A stretch of 22,219 bases of DNA from an uncultured Verrucomicrobia subdivision 3 bacterium (GTDB lineage: Bacteria > Verrucomicrobiota > Verrucomicrobiae > Limisphaerales > UBA11358), in assembly GCA_903847285.1 (NCBI GenBank), contig CAINDH010000251.1, positions 1 to 22,219 on the forward strand. The letters run 5' to 3'. Every line of letters begins with the position of its first letter. Position 1 is the stretch's first letter. A program made the position numbers and the translations under genes. The notes beneath the pieces were generated by a model, which was not told the origin of the DNA, searched no databases, and saw only the letters and a program-made list of their open reading frames with translations. Of the stretch, positions 16,804-22,219 are shown in pieces.

Positions 16804-18507
16804 ATGCCCAAGCCGAAGTCTCAACCACCCGTCCCAGCCACCGCCGTGGCCAAGGTTGCCAGTCACAGCGCCCCCGGCTTCGCGCTCGCCGATAAAATCA
16901 AAGAACTTGTCCGCCTACACAAGGAACAGGGACAGGTCACCTTTGATGACCTCAGCGAAATCCTCACGGAAGAATTTTCCACACCCGCGAATCTCGACGA
17001 TGTTTTCGCCAAGCTGCGTGAGTTGGAAATTGAAGTCATTGATGCCGCCGAAGTGGATGTGGTCAAGCCCGTGGACAAGGAAGATCCCGAGGAGGAAGAC
17101 CGCCGGATGGATTCGCTCGACGACCCGGTGCGGATGTATCTCAAACAGATGGGCGCGGTTCCGCTGCTCACACGCGAACAGGAAATCACCATTTCCAAAC
17201 GCATCGAGGATGCGGAAACGGATTTGCGCCGGATTGTTTATGGGCTGGGCTTCACCGCCAAGGAACATCTTGCACTCGCAGAAAAATTACTAGCCAACCC
17301 GCCGCGCGAACGTTTTGACCGCGTCATCCTCGACAAAAAAGTGGCGAGCCGCGACGCGCACCTGAAAACTATGACCCGGCTTTGCGCCCGCCTACGCGAG
17401 TTAGATGCGGACGTGGATAAACATTTTAATCTGTGGCGTGACGCGCAACAGCAGGCCAAGCGCACGCGCGAGCACGATGAGTTCGAGAAGCTGGACAAAA
17501 AATTACAGACGCTTTTTCCGAAGTTTTTTTTCAAAAACAAGGTGGTGGAAGAAATGGCGCAGGTCGCCGAGAACATCCACGAAAAAATCCAATACAGCCT
17601 GCACGCTATCGTCGACGCGGAGGCACAACGCGAATCCCCCGCGCAGAAACACCTCGTCGTCGCGGAACGCCAGACGCTCCGCGCACTGGAAGAATTTGTG
17701 CGCCTGCCACACGAGGATTTCCTCATCCAGTTTGACCATTTGCGGGACGCCGCGGCACGCGCCTTGCAGGCCAAGACAGAAATGGTGGAGGCCAACTTGC
17801 GCCTCGTCATCTCCATAGCCAAAAGATACACCAACCGCGGACTCTCCTTTCTCGACTTGATTCAGGAAGGCAACATCGGCTTGATGAAGGCTGTGGAAAA
17901 ATTTGAATACCGGCGCGGTTACAAATTTTCCACTTACTCGACGTGGTGGATCCGGCAGGCCATCACCCGATGCATCGCTGACCAGGCGCGCACCATCCGC
18001 ATCCCGGTGCACATGATTGAGATCATCAACAAGCTCCTGCGCGCCCAGAAAAAATTATTGCAGGAGTTGGGGCGCGAAGCGACGCCGGAGGAAATCGGCG
18101 ACGAAATGCAATTACCCGCCGCAAGGGTCGCCGCCATTCTAAAGATGGCGCAGCAACCAGTGTCTTTGCAGACACCTGTGGGCGATGGCGATGACGCGAG
18201 CTTTGGCGATTTCATCGAGGACAAGGCGGCGGAAAATCCACTCGATTTGACGAGCTTCAGCCTGTTAAAAGCCCGCATCGGCGATGTGCTGTGCAGCCTG
18301 AATGAACGCGAGCGTCAGGTTTTAGAAATGCGTTTTGGCATCGTCGATGGCAACGCGCGCACCCTTGAAGAAGTTGGCCAGCAATTCCGCGTCACCCGCG
18401 AACGCATCCGGCAGATTGAGGCCAAGGCACTCCGAAAAATGCGCCATCCCACACGACTCAAGCAGTTGAACGGCTTCCTCGACACCGAAGGCATGGCAAC
18501 GAGTTGA
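16804..18507 (+). CDS. rpoD: Primary RNA polymerase sigma-70 factor RpoD
   Basis: This 567-residue protein has every region of a housekeeping sigma factor: region 1.1 ([20 protein letters not shown]), 1.2 ([22 protein letters not shown]), a long non-conserved charged insert, region 2 from about residue 330 ([37 protein letters not shown]), region 3, and region 4 with the helix-turn-helix [20 protein letters not shown] (about 520-539). It directs RNA polymerase to -10/-35 promoters. I chose ATG 16804; an in-frame TTG at 16780 would add eight residues. A run of eight T residues at 17524-17531 encodes part of KFFF. A tRNA gene follows 53 bp after the stop. Confidence 0.95.
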   Translation: MPKPKSQPPVPATAVAKVASHSAPGFALADKIKELVRLHKEQGQVTFDDLSEILTEEFSTPANLDDVFAKLRELEIEVIDAAEVDVVKPVDKEDPEEEDRRMDSLDDPVRMYLKQMGAVPLLTREQEITISKRIEDAETDLRRIVYGLGFTAKEHLALAEKLLANPPRERFDRVILDKKVASRDAHLKTMTRLCARLRELDADVDKHFNLWRDAQQQAKRTREHDEFEKLDKKLQTLFPKFFFKNKVVEEMAQVAENIHEKIQYSLHAIVDAEAQRESPAQKHLVVAERQTLRALEEFVRLPHEDFLIQFDHLRDAAARALQAKTEMVEANLRLVISIAKRYTNRGLSFLDLIQEGNIGLMKAVEKFEYRRGYKFSTYSTWWIRQAITRCIADQARTIRIPVHMIEIINKLLRAQKKLLQELGREATPEEIGDEMQLPAARVAAILKMAQQPVSLQTPVGDGDDASFGDFIEDKAAENPLDLTSFSLLKARIGDVLCSLNERERQVLEMRFGIVDGNARTLEEVGQQFRVTRERIRQIEAKALRKMRHPTRLKQLNGFLDTEGMATS

Positions 18508-18560
18508 CGGCGGAATAAACTTGTCGCCCCGCCGCGACGCAGCAAAATAACTCCCTTCGC

Positions 18561-18636
18561 GGGCCTGTAGCTCAATGGTTAGAGCAGAGGACTCATAATC
18601 CTTTGGTTCTCGGTTCAAGTCCGAGCAGGCCCACCA
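18561..18636 (+). tRNA. tRNA with CAT anticodon, probably tRNA-Ile2 (lysidine type)
   Basis: The 76-base cloverleaf is complete with an encoded CCA: acceptor GGGCCTG/CAGGCCC, D-arm GCTC/GAGC, anticodon stem GAGGA/TCCTT with loop CTCATAA (CAT at 18594-18596), and T-arm CTCGG/CCGAG with TTCAAGT. CAT is used by Met and, after lysidine modification by TilS, by Ile for AUA. C4-G69 and C5-G68 in the acceptor stem are the pairs TilS is known to prefer, and the GACTCATAATC loop region resembles tRNA-Ile2, so I favour Ile over elongator Met. Confidence 0.92.
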
Positions 18637-18637
18637 A

Positions 18638-21112
18638 TCATTCTTTGGTGGTTGCTGATATCCTAGCCTCCCTGCCCTGATATAAAATCTCGTGCACCAG
18701 CCGCACCGTGGGTGAAATAAAAATAATTTTCAAAAAGCGCTCCGCCACCAGCCCGGCAAACCTGCCCTGACGCGCGGAAATGAAAAGCTCGTGGTGCGCT
18801 TCGTTCCACGAAAAGTTCACCAACGAAAACTCACCCCGCTCGTAGTCGTAACCGTCGCCCGCATCTTCGTAGAGCGTAAACGTGCCGTCCGCCCCTAGAT
18901 AAATTCTAATTTCGTAAGGCGCGGCAGGAAGTTCATCTACGAATTGCATCGGCTCCGTGAGCGGCAGGATCGAACCGGCGCGCACGAACAGCGGTAATTT
19001 TTCCAGCGGAGCCACGGCGGCGATGGTTTGTCTGCCAGCAAAAAATTCTTCACTCCAGAAATCATACCATCCAGTCCCGGCTGGCAGATAAACAGGCCGG
19101 CTCTTGGCAACGTCGGTGATAGGCTGTGAATTTTTCCCAAAATACATCGGGGTCGTCACGGGGCAGACAAGCAGCGCGGAGCCAAAAAGAAATTGATCCG
19201 TGAGATAGTGCGTCGCCGTATCGTTCGGAAAATCGAGCGCCACGGCGCGGAGCATCGCGCGGCCATCCAGCGTGACTTGCGCGGCGAGCGAATAGATGTA
19301 AGGCAGCAATGCGTAGCGCAGGCGGATGAATTTCGCGATGGTGTCGTAGAAAAGATTTCCTTCGTCACCGAAGCGCCAGATTTCGCGCGCGGCGTCCGTG
19401 CCGTGAGAGCGGAACATGGGCAGGAACACCGCGTATTGCAGCCAGCGCGTGTAGAGCTCCCAGAAACCGAGGTCGCGGCAGCCAGTGTCCCGCGCATCGG
19501 GTTCTAGAGCGTTCATGTCCGTGAGTCCGCGACAGCCCTCTGCATAGTCACCGCGCCAGAACCAAAGCTTCGGGTCGTTGTTAATGAAGAAGCCACCGAT
19601 GTCCACCGTCCAAAACGGCTCGCCCGTGGCGCAAAAATTCACGCCCTCGGGAATGCAATTCCTGAGTGTCTCCCACGTCGCGCAGATGTCGCCGTTCCAA
19701 CAAATTGTAGCGTAGCGATGTTGTCCCGCGTAGCCGGAGCGCGTGAGGTTCACAACACGCTTGGCAGAAGCGGCGCGGCGCTGGCCTTCGTAAATCCCCT
19801 GTGAATGCAGCAGCGAGTAGGAATTGATTTGCCCCGCGTCCAAATATTTTTTTGAAGCCTCGGTGTTGAGCAGCAGACGCGCGTGGAGCTCAGGTTTGGT
19901 TTCACCTGACCAGTCGGCCTCAAACGGCTCGGTGCAATCGCACCACCAAGCGTCCACGCCTTGCGCAAAAAGCCCGCGCTCAACCTGCGACCAATAGACT
20001 TCGCGTGCCTCCAACGAAAAGGCGTCGTAGGTGGATTGGTTGCCGAGCATCAGTCCACGCTCCGAAAGCTCACGTTGATTCGGACAATCACCGGTCACGA
20101 TCGGCCAGATAGAAACCATCAGCCGTGCGCCGAGCGAGTGAAGTTCCCCGGTCAAAGCCTTCGGGTCAGGAAAACGAATCGGATCAAAATTCTTTTGCCC
20201 CCACCCTGCCCCGTTCGGCCACGATTTCCAGTCCAGCACGATGAGGTCGAGCGGAATTTTGCGACGGCGATATTCGCGCACGACCTCAACCAGTTCACGG
20301 GCATTGACGTAGCGCTCTTTCGATTGCGCGAAACCAAAGGCCCACTTCGGCAACATCGGCGTCTTGCCGGTGAGTGTGTGCAGGTTTTTTGTGACGGCGT
20401 CAAATGAGCCACCACCGATGAAATAAAAATCCAGTTCGTCCACCACGTCCGCCCACCAACACACACCATCCGGGCCGTCTTGGAATGTCATCAACGAACC
20501 ACAATTCAACAACACGCCGTAGCCTCGCGTAGAGACGAAATATGGCACGACGATCTTCATGTTCTGCTGGTAGAGATGTTGTGTTTTGCCACGCAGATTC
20601 CCGTAGCCTTCTTCGTGCGAGCCAAGACCGAAGATGGCTTCGTCATCCTCGAATTTAAATTCCAGCTTCGCCTCAAATGCATCGCGGTCAAAGACGGTTT
20701 CAAAACCTGTCGCGGCTGCGCGCGCGCCGTCAATGCTCTGGCTAGCCGCCGTCTCCGTGCCGGATTTGAAAACATTGCGGAAAACTTTTTTCGACAAGAG
20801 ATTTTTTCCACCACGCTCCGACTCGCGCAGCAGCAGCTTGCCGGCGGAATCGAAATACTGGATTGCGCCAGTCGACTTGTTGACGATGAGTCTGAGTGCA
20901 GGCGTGGAAACTTCAAACGCCTCCGCCGTGTCGCTAATCGCGTAGCCGGATAACATTGAAGTCGCCGTAACAATCAGACTCGGCTTCGTCTGAAATTCTT
21001 TTGCCTCCGTGACCGTAATGCGCGCTATACTCTCCGAGACGAACGTAATGCGCAGCCAGGTTTTTCCTACTGCCAAAACCACTGCGCCAGCGTTGCTTTT
21101 AAGTGCAAACAT
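18638..21112 (-). CDS. GH31 alpha-glycosidase (alpha-glucosidase/xylosidase-like)
   Basis: This 824-residue protein has a complete GH31 layout: an N-terminal beta domain with FGLGSHEEGYGNLRGK, the (beta/alpha)8 barrel with LDLIVLDWKSWP, the nucleophile motif WWCDCTEPFE (Asp392), the acid/base motif ICWNGDICATWE (Asp475), DIGGFF, and C-terminal beta domains. It should release alpha-linked glucose or xylose from oligosaccharides. There is no signal peptide, so it is probably cytoplasmic and acts on sugars imported by the symporter encoded just upstream (6-bp gap). The stop codon lies one base beyond the end of the convergent tRNA gene. Confidence 0.92.
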   Translation of the reverse strand: MFALKSNAGAVVLAVGKTWLRITFVSESIARITVTEAKEFQTKPSLIVTATSMLSGYAISDTAEAFEVSTPALRLIVNKSTGAIQYFDSAGKLLLRESERGGKNLLSKKVFRNVFKSGTETAASQSIDGARAAATGFETVFDRDAFEAKLEFKFEDDEAIFGLGSHEEGYGNLRGKTQHLYQQNMKIVVPYFVSTRGYGVLLNCGSLMTFQDGPDGVCWWADVVDELDFYFIGGGSFDAVTKNLHTLTGKTPMLPKWAFGFAQSKERYVNARELVEVVREYRRRKIPLDLIVLDWKSWPNGAGWGQKNFDPIRFPDPKALTGELHSLGARLMVSIWPIVTGDCPNQRELSERGLMLGNQSTYDAFSLEAREVYWSQVERGLFAQGVDAWWCDCTEPFEADWSGETKPELHARLLLNTEASKKYLDAGQINSYSLLHSQGIYEGQRRAASAKRVVNLTRSGYAGQHRYATICWNGDICATWETLRNCIPEGVNFCATGEPFWTVDIGGFFINNDPKLWFWRGDYAEGCRGLTDMNALEPDARDTGCRDLGFWELYTRWLQYAVFLPMFRSHGTDAAREIWRFGDEGNLFYDTIAKFIRLRYALLPYIYSLAAQVTLDGRAMLRAVALDFPNDTATHYLTDQFLFGSALLVCPVTTPMYFGKNSQPITDVAKSRPVYLPAGTGWYDFWSEEFFAGRQTIAAVAPLEKLPLFVRAGSILPLTEPMQFVDELPAAPYEIRIYLGADGTFTLYEDAGDGYDYERGEFSLVNFSWNEAHHELFISARQGRFAGLVAERFLKIIFISPTVRLVHEILYQGREARISATTKE

Positions 21113-21118
21113 GGCGCT

Positions 21119-22219
21119 TTAACTTTTCACCGCTCGCCGCGCTTCAAGTTCCGCGTGGATTTGCGGCTCAAGCAGCTCGAATTTTTTGTAAAACAGAACT
21201 GGGATGACGCTCAACGTGAGGCATATCGCCGGCAGCCAGATGAAACTGAATTCAATGCCACGCAAGGCGGCAGCGGTTTGCTCCACGTTCGCAACGTAGC
21301 CGCTGTTGCCCATGATCCACAACGGAATTGCTCCGCCGAGTCCCGCGCCAGCTTTCAAGCAAAACGCCGCGCCCACGGCGGTCAGCAGGCCGGCGGCACG
21401 CACGCCGGTCTTCCATTCGCCATAGTCCACGCTGTCGGAGAGGATAGAGAACGGCATCGCCATGGCCATGCCGCTGGCAAGGAAACCAATCGTCCAACCG
21501 ACCATGATGAGGTTAATGGAGTGGTCCTGGCTCACGCCGGCGAACAAAATGATCTGGCCGATGACCATTCCCAAAAGTCCCAACGCCCAAGCGGTGCGCT
21601 TGCTCGTCCATTTGCAAAACCACGGCAGCGCAAACGCGGTGGCAAGCGAAACAAAATCCAGGCTGTAGGCCAGTGCAACGAGGTCTTTCCGGTGCAGGAC
21701 GTATTCAAAATAATATGGCACGATGGAAACGCGCGCGATGAAGCCAATCCAAAACATCAGGCTGCTGGAAAAAATTATCAGCCACGGCCAGTTGCCCTTG
21801 AGCGCGCGAAACGTGCCGAGAACGGGCTCAGATTTTTTTTCGACAGGGATGACTTCTTTCAGATTCTTGAAAGCGAGCAGGTAAAAGAAAATTGAACCAG
21901 CGGCGTAAATCGGCAGCGTGAGCATGAAACCTTTTTTGTCGTCGCCGCCTCCGAGCCACGCCACCATTTTTAAAGCGGTCAAGTTTACAATCAGCACGCC
22001 GAGTTTGGAGCCGAACATCCGAAAGCACGTCAGCGTGACGCGCTCCTGCGGGTTAGAGGTTAGGCCGGTGAGGATGCTCGTGACGGGTATGTTGATGCCA
22101 GTATAGAGGATGTTGCAAATGATGTAAGTGACGGCGGCATACCAGACTTTTGCCGTATGTCCGAGGTCGGGCGTTTGAAACGTCAGCACGCCAAACACCG
22201 CGAACGGCACGCACAGCCA
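21119..22219 (-). CDS. GPH-family sugar:cation symporter, 5' end cut by window edge
   Basis: The frame is open to the last base, with about 366 residues present of roughly 450-500. Repeated hydrophobic helices and the motif DSVDYGEWKTGVRAAGL are typical of the glycoside-pentoside-hexuronide symporters (MelB/XynB-like). PYYFEYVLHRKDL is also characteristic. It imports a sugar with Na+ or H+ across the inner membrane. Since it abuts the GH31 gene, an alpha-linked oligosaccharide is the likely substrate (inference). The missing N-terminus holds the first two or three helices. An eight-base T run (21833-21840) codes for the lysines in VEKKSEP. Confidence 0.9.
   Translation of the reverse strand, partial: WLCVPFAVFGVLTFQTPDLGHTAKVWYAAVTYIICNILYTGINIPVTSILTGLTSNPQERVTLTCFRMFGSKLGVLIVNLTALKMVAWLGGGDDKKGFMLTLPIYAAGSIFFYLLAFKNLKEVIPVEKKSEPVLGTFRALKGNWPWLIIFSSSLMFWIGFIARVSIVPYYFEYVLHRKDLVALAYSLDFVSLATAFALPWFCKWTSKRTAWALGLLGMVIGQIILFAGVSQDHSINLIMVGWTIGFLASGMAMAMPFSILSDSVDYGEWKTGVRAAGLLTAVGAAFCLKAGAGLGGAIPLWIMGNSGYVANVEQTAAALRGIEFSFIWLPAICLTLSVIPVLFYKKFELLEPQIHAELEARRAVKS

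Noticed and set aside
17524..17531. Run of eight T residues in rpoD as a programmed slippage site (similar runs at 2205-2212 and 21833-21840)
   Set aside because: The main frame continues intact on both sides and no useful alternative frame follows; such runs are common in lysine/phenylalanine codons.
1..22219. CRISPR arrays, toxin-antitoxin pairs, phage or secretion genes
   Set aside because: None seen; there are no regularly spaced repeats and the genes are housekeeping or metabolic.

Overview
The window reads as chromosomal DNA from a Gram-negative bacterium. A Kdo transferase gene implies lipopolysaccharide, and a primary sigma factor, Mfd and IF-1 are present. Gene content (an RRM RNA-binding protein, a CitMHS-like antiporter, an HrpB helicase, a GPH symporter paired with a GH31 glycosidase) and AT-rich repeats inside coding genes suggest a Verrucomicrobiota-like (PVC) lineage. 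That placement is inference; no rRNA is present to test it.

Layout. Bases 1-108 are the last codons of an IS30-family transposase. Bases 266-4706 are a minus-strand block: a CxxCxxCC protein, HrpB, a half-length aldehyde-dehydrogenase homologue without its catalytic domain, and a small DUF3185-like membrane protein. Bases 4980-6572 (plus) encode a fusion of an RluA-type pseudouridine synthase and an RlmI-type rRNA methyltransferase. Bases 6639-13903 (minus) hold a fatty acid desaturase, IF-1, a glycine-rich RRM protein, Mfd and a GT-C-type membrane glycosyltransferase. Bases 14039-18636 (plus) hold an antiporter, WaaA, RpoD and a CAT-anticodon tRNA that looks like tRNA-Ile2. Bases 18638-22219 (minus) hold a GH31 alpha-glycosidase directly behind a GPH sugar symporter cut by the window edge.

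Most genes are housekeeping: RNA modification and remodelling, transcription and its coupling to repair, translation initiation, lipid and envelope synthesis. The symporter and GH31 form a small sugar-use unit. No defence system, CRISPR array, prophage or biosynthetic cluster is visible.

The most unusual signals are (a) several repeat- or palindrome-like DNA segments sitting in frame inside hrpB and mfd, which look like mobile or dispersed elements tolerated as peptide insertions; (b) the pseudouridine synthase-methyltransferase fusion; (c) the apparently dead, NAD-domain-only ALDH homologue; and (d) a hairpin-rich leader before the RRM gene, with a strong terminator only about 30 bp ahead of infA.
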